Shown here: piece after piece, positions 19,981-28,343 of the stretch
Layout: each line of letters begins with the position of its first letter
Numbering within the stretch: position 1 is the first letter of the stretch
Source of the DNA: Actinomycetales bacterium
GTDB lineage: Bacteria; Actinomycetota; Actinomycetes; Actinomycetales; Quadrisphaeraceae
Length of the DNA: 40,067 nt
Direction: 5' to 3'
Assembly (NCBI GenBank): GCA_022701985.1
Contig: JAKONK010000235.1
Coordinates: 1-40,067 of the forward strand
Translations under genes and position numbers: made by a program
The notes under the pieces: generated by a model
Told to the model about the DNA's origin: nothing
The model's database searches: none
What the model saw: the letters and a program-made list of their open reading frames with translations, nothing else

Positions 19981-20309
19981 GCCTTGAACAGGTGCCGCCG
20001 GATGGAGGCGACGTTGGAGAAGATGCGGATGCCGAGGACCACGATCACGCCGGTGGACAGCTGGCTGCCGACGCCGAGCTGGTCGCCGAGGTAGACGATG
20101 ACGGCCGCGACCACCACGTTCGACAGGAACGAGACGATGAAGACCCGGTCGTCGAAGATGCCGTCGAGCAGGGCGCGGAACCCCCCGAAGACGGCGTCCA
20201 GGGCGGCGACCACCGCGATCGGCAGGTAGGGCTGCAGCCAGGGCGGTACGGACGGGTCGAGCACCAGACCCAGGACGATGCCCAGCACGAGGCCGACGGC
20301 GGCGATCAC
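19977..20309 (-). CDS. Small basic family protein (DUF1290)
   Basis: VIAAVGLVLGIVLGLVLDPSVPPWLQPYLPIAVVAALDAVFGGFRALLDGIFDDRVFIVSFLSNVVVAAVIVYLGDQLGVGSQLSTGVIVVLGIRIFSNVASIRRHLF. Confidence 0.94.
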   Translation of the reverse strand: MIAAVGLVLGIVLGLVLDPSVPPWLQPYLPIAVVAALDAVFGGFRALLDGIFDDRVFIVSFLSNVVVAAVIVYLGDQLGVGSQLSTGVIVVLGIRIFSNVASIRRHLFKA

Positions 20310-21154
20310 GGGGTGGGCTCCTGCTCCTCGGGGACCCGAGCACTGTAGAGGCGCTGCGCGTCGAGCGCGGGCAGCTCCAGCTCGTCCGACGTCGAGACCT
20401 GGACGCCGATGCCGTACTGGTCCGACAGGGCCTGCAGCCACCGCGCGGCGGGGGTCAGCGCGAACGAGGCGGCGAGGGCGTTGGGCGAGCCGACGGCCTC
20501 GACGCGGTAGGGCGGGGACAGCGGCCGGAAGTTGACCAGCACCGCGCCGCCGGCGCTGCGGATGGCCGTGGCCGCGGTGAGGCGCTGCCCGTTGATGGCC
20601 ACCGCCTCGGCACCGGAGCTCCACAGGCCGTTGGCCACGCGCTGGAGGTCGCCGTCCTGGACGCGGGCGTCGACGTCGGGGTCGACGTCGCGGGGGTCGC
20701 TGGCGCCGTCTGCGGCGGCGGCGGGGCCGTCGGAGACGGTGACGACCAGGCCGGGTCCGGTCACGGCCGTGGTCCCCGATCCCACCAGCAGGCCGGGGTC
20801 GCGCGCGGGGGCGCCCGCGTCGCCGGTGAGCAGGGCGTCCTGCTGCGCCTGGACCTCGGCGCGCAGCGAGGCGGCCTGCGCGGCGGCGTCGTCGGCCTCG
20901 GCGGTGCGGCGCTCGATGTCGCTGACCAGGGCGCCGCGGTCGTCGGGGTCGCTGGGGCGGGTGAGCGCCGAGGCCGCGCCGGTGACCAGCAGGCCCGCCA
21001 CGAGCGCCATCGCCGCCGTGGTGACGGCCCGGCGGCGGTGCTGCCCGCGGCGGGAGGCCTCGGTGCCGGTGGCCTCCCGCGAGCGCCGGCGCTCGGCGGC
21101 GGCGGCGTAGCCGGGGTCCAGGGGGCGCTCGACGACCTCCACGAGCAGGGTCAT
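20306..21154 (-). CDS. DUF881 family protein
   Basis: One TM, GLVVTVSDGPAAA...LQRVANGLWSSGAEAVAINGQRLTAATAIRSAGGAVLVNFRPLSPPYRVEAVG. ATG at 21154. Confidence 0.9.
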   Translation of the reverse strand: MTLLVEVVERPLDPGYAAAAERRRSREATGTEASRRGQHRRRAVTTAAMALVAGLLVTGAASALTRPSDPDDRGALVSDIERRTAEADDAAAQAASLRAEVQAQQDALLTGDAGAPARDPGLLVGSGTTAVTGPGLVVTVSDGPAAAADGASDPRDVDPDVDARVQDGDLQRVANGLWSSGAEAVAINGQRLTAATAIRSAGGAVLVNFRPLSPPYRVEAVGSPNALAASFALTPAARWLQALSDQYGIGVQVSTSDELELPALDAQRLYSARVPEEQEPTP

Positions 21155-21277
21155 GGACGCGTCGGGCCGCCGGCGCTGCGTGCTGGGGGCGCTGGTGGGG
21201 GCGCTGGTGGGGGTCGTGCTGCTGGCCGGGCTCTGCACCGGGCAAGCATCGCAGTGGTCCGACCGGGTGGGCGGAGG

Positions 21278-21299
21278 GCCCGGCCGCCCGCGGCCGGGC
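21278..21299. promoter_or_regulatory. 22-bp inverted repeat upstream of the response regulator
   Basis: gcccggccgc-cc-gcggccgggc: perfect 10-bp arms, 2-nt spacer. Confidence 0.6.
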
Positions 21300-21320
21300 G
21301 GGGCCCGACATCATCGCGGG

Positions 21321-21974
21321 GTGGTGGGGGTCGTGGTGGTCGACGACGAGGCGCTGGTGCGCTCCTGCCTCCGGGCGGTGCTGGACGCCTCCGAGGCGGT
21401 GGAGGTGCTGGCGTGCGCCACGGGGGTGGACGCCGCGGGCGTCGTCGCGGCGTCGCGGCCCGACGTGGTGCTGCTGGACGTGCGGATGCCCGTCGTCGAC
21501 GGCCTGGCGGTGCTGCCGCAGCTGGTGGCGCTCCCGCGGCCCCCGGCGGTGGCGATGCTGACGTCGTTCGACGCCGACGAGCACGTCGAGGAGGCGCTGG
21601 CGCTCGGGGCGGCGGGGTTCCTGCTGAAGGACACCCCTCCCGAGCAGCTGGTGGCCTCGGTGGTGGCGCTGGCGGCCGGGGCGGTGGTCCTGTCCCCCGG
21701 TGCCGCGGGGGCGCTGCTGGGACGGCGCGACGCGGGCAGCGCCGGCGCGCGGGCGCAGGTGGCCGCGCTGACGGCTCGGGAGCGGGAGGTGCTGGCGCTG
21801 CTGGGGCAGGGGCTGTCGAACGCGGAGGTGGGGCGGCGGCTGGGGATGCGGTCGAGCACGGCGAAGGACCACGTGAGCGCGGTGCTGGGCAAGCTCGGTG
21901 TCAGCAGCCGGGTGCAGGCGGCGCTGGTGGCGCGGCAGGCGGGTCTGGACGACGGGTGGCTCCCGGGTGGGTGA
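21321..21974 (+). CDS. NarL/LuxR family response regulator
   Basis: VVVVDDEALVRSCLRAVLDAS; phosphoacceptor VLLDVRMPVVDGL; LuxR HTH LTAREREVLALLGQGLSNAEVGRRLGMRSSTAKDHVSAVLGKLGVSSR. Confidence 0.93.
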   Translation: MVGVVVVDDEALVRSCLRAVLDASEAVEVLACATGVDAAGVVAASRPDVVLLDVRMPVVDGLAVLPQLVALPRPPAVAMLTSFDADEHVEEALALGAAGFLLKDTPPEQLVASVVALAAGAVVLSPGAAGALLGRRDAGSAGARAQVAALTAREREVLALLGQGLSNAEVGRRLGMRSSTAKDHVSAVLGKLGVSSRVQAALVARQAGLDDGWLPGG

Positions 21975-23184
21975 GCCGGGGCGCTGGGCGGCCGTCGCGG
22001 CGCGGGCGCCCTGGGCGCCGGCGGCGCTGCGCGTGCTGGGCGAGGCGGGCCTGCTGGCGGCCGCGGCGCTGGACGCGCTGACCACCTCCGCGGGTGAGCG
22101 CGTCGAGAGCTGGGGGGCGCTGGCCGCGGGGGTGGCGCTGCTGGGCCTGCTCCTGAGGAGGCGGCTGCCGGCGGTCGGGTTCCTGATGGCGCTGCCGGCG
22201 CTGTCGCTGTCGTTCGCGCTGGTGCCGGCGCTGGTGGCGCTGTACCAGCTGTCGCGCCGCGCGGAGCACCAGCGGCTGTCGCTGGTGGCGGGGGCGGTGA
22301 CCGCCGCGCTGGCGGCGCTGCCCACGCCTCCGGTGCCGCGCGAGCTGCTGGCGCTGGCCTCCCAGAGCCCCCGCGACCTGCTGCTGGACCTCGTCTACGG
22401 GTCGCTGGCGGGGGCGGCGCCCGTGGCGCTGGGCCGCCTGGCGCGGGCCCGCGAGGAGCTGCGCCACCAGCTGGTGGCGCTGGACGCCGCCCACTGCGCG
22501 GAGCGGGAGCTGCGCGAGGCCCGGGCGCTGGAGCGCGAGCGGCTGCGGCTGGCACGCGAGATGCACGACGTCGTCTCGCACCAGGTGAGCCTGATCGCGG
22601 TGCAGGCGGGGGCGCTGCAGGTCACCGCCCGCGACGAGGTGGTGCGCACCAGCGCCTCGACCATCCGCGAGCTCGGGGTGGCGACGCTGGAGGAGCTGCG
22701 CCACATGGTCGGGGTGCTGCGGGCCCCCCGGCCCGGCCAGGCGCCCTCGGAGCCGCAGCCCCGGCTGCGCGACCTGCGGCACCTGGTGGAGGCGTCGGGC
22801 TGCGGGGCGTCGCTGGAGCTCGACGACGGCCTGGTCCTGGAGCCGCCGGTCGAGCGGGCGGTGTACCGCACGGTGCAGGAGGGGCTGACCAACGCCCGCA
22901 AGCACGCCCCCGGGGCCGCGGTGGCGGTGCGGGTGGGGGTCCGGGCAGCGGGACGGGGGTCGCGCGAGGGGGCGGAGGGGCCGGAGGGGCCGGAGGGGCC
23001 GGAGCTGGAGGTGGTCGTGGCCAACGGGCCGCGCGCCGGCCGGCCGCTGGGGCTCCCGTCGTCCCAGATGGGGCTGGTGGGGCTGCGCGAGCGCGCCGAC
23101 CTGCTGGGCGGCGACCTGGAGGCCGGTGCCGACGGTGAGGGCGGCTACCGGCTGCGGCTGCGGGTGCCCCTGGGCGGGTGCTGA
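21967..23184 (+). CDS. Sensor histidine kinase (HisKA_3/NarL-DesK type)
   Basis: Hydrophobic N-terminus; LAREMHDVVSHQVSLIAVQAGALQV; VYRTVQEGLTNARKHAPG; MGLVGLRERADLLGGDLEAG. Confidence 0.92.
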   Translation: MGEPGRWAAVAARAPWAPAALRVLGEAGLLAAAALDALTTSAGERVESWGALAAGVALLGLLLRRRLPAVGFLMALPALSLSFALVPALVALYQLSRRAEHQRLSLVAGAVTAALAALPTPPVPRELLALASQSPRDLLLDLVYGSLAGAAPVALGRLARAREELRHQLVALDAAHCAERELREARALERERLRLAREMHDVVSHQVSLIAVQAGALQVTARDEVVRTSASTIRELGVATLEELRHMVGVLRAPRPGQAPSEPQPRLRDLRHLVEASGCGASLELDDGLVLEPPVERAVYRTVQEGLTNARKHAPGAAVAVRVGVRAAGRGSREGAEGPEGPEGPELEVVVANGPRAGRPLGLPSSQMGLVGLRERADLLGGDLEAGADGEGGYRLRLRVPLGGC

Positions 23185-23188
23185 GCCG

Positions 23189-23764
23189 TCACCGCGGCGC
23201 TGACGCCGCCACCAGGGCGGTGTCCAGGCAGCCGGCGGCGGCGGTCGGGTCGGTCCTGGCGAGGGCGAAGGCCGCCAGGACCAGGCCGGTGAGGGTGTCG
23301 GTGAGGTGGCGCGCCGCCGCGGGGCCGAGGTCGGGCCGGGCGGCGCCCACCCCGGCGGCGAGGGCGGAGCCCAGCTCGGCGCGGTAGGCCCCCACGGTGG
23401 AGGCCACCGCGTCGTCGCCCCCGAGGGACGAGGTGGCGGTGTTGAGCAGCAGGCACCCGGGCGTGCGCGGGGCCGCGGCGAGGGCATCGCGCAGGCCGGT
23501 CAGGTAGCCCGCGAGCGCCGTCGGTGCGACGGCGGCCTCGCTCAGGGGCCGCAGGCGGGGGCGCACGACCTCGTCGAGGTAGCTGGTGACGGCGGCGTCG
23601 AACAGGCCCCGCTTGCTGCCGAAGGCGTGGTAGAGGCTGGAGCGGCCGACGCCGGTGGCGCGCTCGAGGGCGGGCACGGAGGCGCCCTCGTAGCCGTGCT
23701 CCCAGAAGACCGCTCGGGCCGCCCGCACGACGGCGCTGGTGTCGAACCCCTGCTGGCGACCCAC
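23189..23764 (-). CDS. TetR/AcrR family transcriptional regulator
   Basis: FDTSAVVRAARAVFWEHGYEGASVPALERATGVGRSSLYHAFGSKRGLFDAAVTSYLD HTH. Confidence 0.93.
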   Translation of the reverse strand: MGRQQGFDTSAVVRAARAVFWEHGYEGASVPALERATGVGRSSLYHAFGSKRGLFDAAVTSYLDEVVRPRLRPLSEAAVAPTALAGYLTGLRDALAAAPRTPGCLLLNTATSSLGGDDAVASTVGAYRAELGSALAAGVGAARPDLGPAAARHLTDTLTGLVLAAFALARTDPTAAAGCLDTALVAASAPR

Positions 23765-23781
23765 GGCACCCTCCCGCTCGC

Positions 23782-23801
23782 ATCGTTGTGCAACGATCGT
23801 T
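23782..23801. promoter_or_regulatory. Candidate TetR operator (overlapping inverted repeats)
   Basis: atcgttg-tg-caacgat (23782-23797) overlapped by aacgatcgtt (23792-23801), in the divergent tetR/DUF1304 intergenic region. Confidence 0.65.
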
Positions 23802-23814
23802 ACAGTACTTGCTC

Positions 23815-24204
23815 GTGGTCACCACCGGGCTCGTCCTCATCAGCGCCGCCGCGCTCCTCCACGGGTGGATCTTCGTGCTGGAGTCGCTGGCCTGGACGAG
23901 CCCGCGGGCTCGCGCCACCTTCGGCACCACGCCGGAGGAGGCGCGCGCGACGCGCGCACTGGCGTTCAACCAGGGCTTCTACAACCTCTTCCTCGCCGTC
24001 GCGGCGGGCGCGGGGGTCGTGGTCCTCGCGACCACCGGCGGACCGGTCGGCGCCACCCTCGCGTTCACCGGAGCCGGCTCGATGGTCGCCGCCGGGCTCG
24101 TGCTGGCCCTGTCGGACCGCTCCAAGCTGCGCGCCGCGCTGGTCCAGGCGGGCCCGCCGCTTCTCGGCTGCGCCCTGCTCGCGGTCGGACTGCTCACCCG
24201 CTGA
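23815..24204 (+). CDS. DUF1304 domain-containing membrane protein
   Basis: LISAAALLHGWIFVLESLAWTSPRARATFGTTPEEARATRALAFNQGFYNLFLAVAAGAG; start GTG at 23815 preferred because the longer ORF (23788) runs through the palindromic operator. Confidence 0.88.
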   Translation: MVTTGLVLISAAALLHGWIFVLESLAWTSPRARATFGTTPEEARATRALAFNQGFYNLFLAVAAGAGVVVLATTGGPVGATLAFTGAGSMVAAGLVLALSDRSKLRAALVQAGPPLLGCALLAVGLLTR

Positions 24205-24253
24205 CCCGCTCGACCACCCCGTTCCCAGACCCCAGGACCCCAGGAGGCCCCCC

Positions 24254-25288
24254 ATGACCGCACGCAGCCGCCAGTGGCAGCTCGTCTCCCGCCCCCAGGC
24301 CGAGCCGCAGCCCAGCGACGTCCGCCTCGTGGAGGTCGACCTCCCCGACCTCGCTCCCGGCCAGGTGCGGGTCGCCAACGAGTTCGTCTCGGTCGACCCC
24401 TACATGCGCGGCCGCATGGACGACGTGAAGAGCTACGTGCCGCCCTTCGGCCTCGGCGAGGCGATGACGGGCGGCGCCGTGGGCCGCGTCGTCGCCAGCA
24501 CCGCCGAGCAGCTGTCCGTGGGCACCCTGGTGACCCACGCCCTCGGGTGGCGCGACGTCGCCCAGGGGGACGCGTCCGGCTTCCGCGCCGTCCCGGAGGC
24601 CACCCAGCCCTCGGGCGGGGCCGCCCCCTCGTCGGTCCACCTCGGCGTCCTCGGGCTCACCGGGCAGACGGCGTACGTGGGCCTGACGGCCGTGGCCCAC
24701 CTGCAGCCGGGCGAGACCGTCTTCGTGTCGGGCGCGGCCGGCGCCGTGGGCGGCGCCGTCGGCCAGGTCGCCCGCCTGTTGGGCGCCTCGCGCGTCGTCG
24801 GCTCGGCCGGTGGCGCCCAGAAGACCGCTCGCCTGCTCGAGCGCTCCGGCTTCGACGCCGCCCTGGACTACAAGGCCGGCCCGGTCCGCGAGCAGCTGCC
24901 CGCCCTGGTCCCGGACGGTGTCGACGTCTACTTCGACAACGTCGGCGGCGACCACCTCGAGGCGGCGCTCGACGTCATGAACCGCGGTGGGCGCCTGGCG
25001 CTGTGCGGCGCGATCAGCGGCTACAACGCCGACCGCAGCGCCCCGCGCACCCCAGGCCCGGACAACCTCGCCAACGCCATCACCCGCGGCCTCACCCTGC
25101 AGGGCTTCACCCTCGGCAGCTACGCCGCCCAGCTCCCGGAGGCGACCGCCCGCCTCGCCGAGTGGTTCGCCGCCGGCGAGCTGGTCCACGACGAGACCGT
25201 CGTCGAGGGCGTCGAGAGCACCTTCGAGGCCTTCACCTCGATGATGCGCGGCGGCAACACCGGCAAGATGGTCGTCCGCGTCGGCTGA
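24254..25288 (+). CDS. NADP-dependent oxidoreductase, MDR superfamily (CurA-like)
   Basis: RQWQLVSRPQAEPQ...VANEFVSVDPYMRGRM; VFVSGAAGAVGGAVGQVARLLGASRVVGSAGG; VDVYFDNVGGDHLEAALDVMNRGGRLALCGAISGYN. RBS AGGAGG. Confidence 0.95.
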   Translation: MTARSRQWQLVSRPQAEPQPSDVRLVEVDLPDLAPGQVRVANEFVSVDPYMRGRMDDVKSYVPPFGLGEAMTGGAVGRVVASTAEQLSVGTLVTHALGWRDVAQGDASGFRAVPEATQPSGGAAPSSVHLGVLGLTGQTAYVGLTAVAHLQPGETVFVSGAAGAVGGAVGQVARLLGASRVVGSAGGAQKTARLLERSGFDAALDYKAGPVREQLPALVPDGVDVYFDNVGGDHLEAALDVMNRGGRLALCGAISGYNADRSAPRTPGPDNLANAITRGLTLQGFTLGSYAAQLPEATARLAEWFAAGELVHDETVVEGVESTFEAFTSMMRGGNTGKMVVRVG

Positions 25289-25326
25289 CCCCGGCGGGCG
25301 CGGGCCCCACCGCGCCGAGGACGACG

Positions 25327-25361
25327 AGAGCCCTGGTGGGAGGAACTCCCACCAGGGCTCT
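25327..25361. terminator. Strong hairpin, probable bidirectional terminator
   Basis: agagccctggtgggag-gaa-ctcccaccagggctct: 16-bp perfect stem with 3-nt loop, between the oxidoreductase stop and the tRNA-Pro 3' end. Confidence 0.85.
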
Positions 25362-25365
25362 TCTG

Positions 25366-25439
25366 TCGGGCTGACAGGATTTGAACCTGCGACCCCGTGA
25401 CCCCCAGTCACGTGCGCTACCAAGCTGCGCCACAGCCCG
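25366..25439 (-). tRNA. tRNA-Pro (anticodon GGG)
   Basis: CGGGCTGTGGCGCAGCTTGGTAGCGCACGTGACTGGGGGTCACGGGGTCGCAGGTTCAAATCCTGTCAGCCCGA folds as a cloverleaf; acceptor CGGGCTG/CAGCCCG, anticodon loop CTGGGGG; no encoded CCA. Confidence 0.95.
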
Positions 25440-25490
25440 TGATCTCGACCAGGTCGACATCCGGTGGCCCTTGATGGACCGGTGAACACC

Positions 25491-26816
25491 TTACAGGCTG
25501 CTGGCACCGGACCCGCGAGCAGGTGACGCCGGCGCCTCGAGCAGCCCGTCCAGGACGGCGACGACCTCTGGTTCAGCGCCCACGGGGCGGACGTACCCGC
25601 GCGTCGAGCGCTCGTCGCGGTGGCCGAGCCGTACCGCGATCTGGTCGACGCTGACACCCGCGCCGTTCAGCCATGACGCGTGGGCGTGCCGGGTCTGGCG
25701 TGGCAGCGGGCGGAAGTCCAAGCCGGCGGTGCGCACCGCCTCGGACCACACCCGCGCCCAACACTGTGGCGTGGTCGCCCCCAGCGGGGGCTCCGCGGGC
25801 AGGGACGGCTCTCCGGCACCGGCCGCCGCCACGAGCCCGGACCTGCGCACCGGTCGTTGCGGTCCGGCGAGGGCCCGGCGAGCGCGAGCCCTGGAGGCGG
25901 AGTACTCGGACACGGCCTGTCGGCAGCACGCCTCGCGGCAGCGACCCGTGGCGTACCCGTTCACGGTGCCGTGCTGGTAGGTGACCCCGTTGGGACCGGT
26001 GAAGGTCCCCAGCTCCTGGAGACGCGCAGCGGTCAAGGGCTCTCGCTGCTGCTTCGACGGGAAGCGCCTGCCTGACGGCGGGGGCAGGACGAGCCGGCTC
26101 GGGAAGAGGAGGTCGGCCACTCCCAGTCCCTGCTCCTCCGCCCACGCCTCGAGCCGCCCTGCGAACTCGTCGCCGACCACGACGCGGCGCGCGGCGCCGT
26201 TCTTGGTCGAGGGACGGATGACGAAGCGCTCTCCGCTCTCAGAGAAGCGGCGTCCGGGTTCGGAGAGGCAGCGAGCGACCAGCAGCGCGCCGTCACCGAG
26301 ATCACCCGCCACGAGCGCGAGGGCCTCACCCAGGCGCAGACCGCTCCGCACGAGCAGCTCGGCGAGCAGGCTGGCCCCCGGGGTGGGCATGGCGGCGCGC
26401 ACGGCGATGAACTCCTGCGGTGTCAGCACCCGGGTGGGTGCAGCGACGGGACGCGGGGTGCGCACGCCGTCCGTCGGCAGCCGGTCGAGCACCCCGCGGG
26501 CCATGGCTCGTCGGCAGGTCACCGCCAGCACCAGCCTGGCCAGGCGGACCACCGACGGACTGCTGCCCGTGGAGCGAGCACCCGCGAGCAGGGCCTCCAC
26601 GTCGTCCGCGGTGAGGTCAGCGACCTGCCGGCCACCCAGCACGGGCTCCACGTGGCAGGCGAAGACGCTCTCGTACAGGGACAGGGTCTTCGGGTCGACC
26701 GCAGCGGTCGCCGCGTACTCCTGCCAGGCACGGCTGAGCGTCATCCCAGGGGTGCCGACGGATCGGCCAGGACCGGACGGGTGTTCGACCACGCTGCTGA
26801 TCATGCCCGCCACCAC
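25491..26816 (-). CDS. Tyrosine recombinase/integrase (atypical, with Cys-containing insertion)
   Basis: Core-binding domain (LSLYESVFACHVEPVLGGRQVADLTADDVEALL), LLVRSGLRLGEALALVAGDL (Arg-I), RQTRHAHASWLNGAGVSVDQIAVRLGHRDERSTRGYVRP (Arg-II, LGH, Tyr). Confidence 0.9.
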   Translation of the reverse strand: MVAGMISSVVEHPSGPGRSVGTPGMTLSRAWQEYAATAAVDPKTLSLYESVFACHVEPVLGGRQVADLTADDVEALLAGARSTGSSPSVVRLARLVLAVTCRRAMARGVLDRLPTDGVRTPRPVAAPTRVLTPQEFIAVRAAMPTPGASLLAELLVRSGLRLGEALALVAGDLGDGALLVARCLSEPGRRFSESGERFVIRPSTKNGAARRVVVGDEFAGRLEAWAEEQGLGVADLLFPSRLVLPPPSGRRFPSKQQREPLTAARLQELGTFTGPNGVTYQHGTVNGYATGRCREACCRQAVSEYSASRARARRALAGPQRPVRRSGLVAAAGAGEPSLPAEPPLGATTPQCWARVWSEAVRTAGLDFRPLPRQTRHAHASWLNGAGVSVDQIAVRLGHRDERSTRGYVRPVGAEPEVVAVLDGLLEAPASPARGSGASSL

Positions 26817-26849
26817 CGACAGCAGGCCGACAGCCGGCCCGGCGGCGCC

Positions 26850-28343
26850 TCAGCGGCGGCGCTTCTCCCGGACCCGCACGCTGACCTCGACCGGGCTGCC
26901 CTCGAAGCCGAACTGCTCGCGCAGGCGCCGCTCGAGGAAGCGGCGGTACTGCGCCTCCAGGAACCCCGAGGCGAAGAGCACGAAGCGCGGGGGCCGCGTG
27001 GAGGCCTGGGTGCCGAACAGGATGCGCGGCTGCTTGCCCCCGCGCAGCGGGTGCGGGTGGGCCTGCACCACGGAGGTGAGGAACTGGTTCAGGCGCCCGG
27101 TGGAGATGCGCTGGTCCCAGCTGTCCAGGGCGACGTCGAGCGCGGGCACGAGGCGGTCGGTGTGCCGGCCGGTGCGCGCGGAGATGTTGACCCGCGGCGC
27201 CCAGGCGACCTGCGCCAGGTCCTGCTCGATCTCGCGCTCCAGGTAGTGGCGGCGCTCCTCGTCGGTCAGGTCCCACTTGTTGAACGCCAGCACCAGGGCG
27301 CGCCCGGACTCCACGACGGTGGTGATGATGCGGGTGTCCTGCTCGGTGAGGCGCTCGGAGGCCTCCAGCAGCACCACGGCCACCTCGGCGCGCTCGAGGG
27401 CGGCCTGGGTGCGCAGCGAGGCGTAGAAGTCGGCGCCGGAGGTCTGGTGCACGCGGCGGCGGATGCCGGCGGTGTCCACGAAGCGCCACGGGCGCCCGCC
27501 CAGCTCGACCAGCTCGTCGACCGGGTCGCGGGTGGTGCCGGCGGTGGGGTCCACGACGACGCGCTCGGACCCGACCAGCTTGTTCAGCAGGCTCGACTTA
27601 CCCACGTTGGGGCGTCCCAGCAGGGCCACGCGGCGGGGACCTCCGGTGACCTCCCGCTCGCCCACCAGCGTCTCGGGGACGGCGGCGAGCATCGCGTCGA
27701 GCAGCTCGCCGGAGCCGCGGCCGTGCAGCGCCGAGACCGGGAACGGCTCGCCCAGGCCGAGGGACCACAGCTGGGCGGCGTCGGCCTCGGTGCGCGCGTC
27801 GTCGACCTTGTTCGCCGCGAGCACCACGGGCTTGCCGGAGCGGCGGATCAGCTTGACGACGGCCTCGTCGGTGGCGGTGGCCCCCACGGAGGCGTCGACG
27901 ACGAAGACGACGACGTCGGCCATCTCGATGGCGATCTCGGCCTGCTCGGCGACGCGGGCGTCGAGGCCGTGGACGTCGACCTCCCAGCCGCCGGTGTCGA
28001 CGACGTTGAACGGGGTCCCCGCCCACTCGGTGGTGTAGGTGACGCGGTCGCGGGTGACGCCGGGGACGTCCTGGACGACCGCCTCGCGGCGGCCCAGCAC
28101 GCGGTTGACCAGCGTCGACTTGCCCACGTTGGGGCGGCCGATGATCGCGATGACGGGCAGGACGGCGCCGTCGTCGTCGCCGTGGGCGCCGTCGGAGGCG
28201 CCCGACAGGACGGCGAGGTCGTCCTCGGAGAGCTCGTAGTCGTCCAGGCCGACGCGCAGGGCGCCGCTGGGGTCCAGCTCGTCGTCGTGGCCGTCGTGGC
28301 CGTCGTGGCCGTCGTGGGTGGTGGTGGTGTCTTCGGCGCTCAT
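26850..28343 (-). CDS. der: Ribosome biogenesis GTPase Der (EngA)
   Basis: Two GTPase domains ([19 protein letters not shown] and [24 protein letters not shown]), DTGGWE, KH-like C-terminus with [10 protein letters not shown]-type tail. Confidence 0.97.
   Translation of the reverse strand: MSAEDTTTTHDGHDGHDGHDDELDPSGALRVGLDDYELSEDDLAVLSGASDGAHGDDDGAVLPVIAIIGRPNVGKSTLVNRVLGRREAVVQDVPGVTRDRVTYTTEWAGTPFNVVDTGGWEVDVHGLDARVAEQAEIAIEMADVVVFVVDASVGATATDEAVVKLIRRSGKPVVLAANKVDDARTEADAAQLWSLGLGEPFPVSALHGRGSGELLDAMLAAVPETLVGEREVTGGPRRVALLGRPNVGKSSLLNKLVGSERVVVDPTAGTTRDPVDELVELGGRPWRFVDTAGIRRRVHQTSGADFYASLRTQAALERAEVAVVLLEASERLTEQDTRIITTVVESGRALVLAFNKWDLTDEERRHYLEREIEQDLAQVAWAPRVNISARTGRHTDRLVPALDVALDSWDQRISTGRLNQFLTSVVQAHPHPLRGGKQPRILFGTQASTRPPRFVLFASGFLEAQYRRFLERRLREQFGFEGSPVEVSVRVREKRRR
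28284..28319. repeat. 9-bp tandem repeat x4 at the der N-terminus
   Basis: gtcgtggcc x3 plus gtcgtgggt; encodes [13 protein letters not shown]. Confidence 0.9.

Noticed and set aside
23788-23814. Longer N-terminus for the DUF1304 protein
   Set aside because: The extra codons run through the palindromic operator and the candidate -10; GTG at 23815 better fits the family start.
25366-26850. Integrated genomic island or prophage at tRNA-Pro
   Set aside because: Only one recombinase gene lies between the tRNA and der; no phage, plasmid or cargo genes and no visible att repeat. Kept as a solitary recombinase observation instead.
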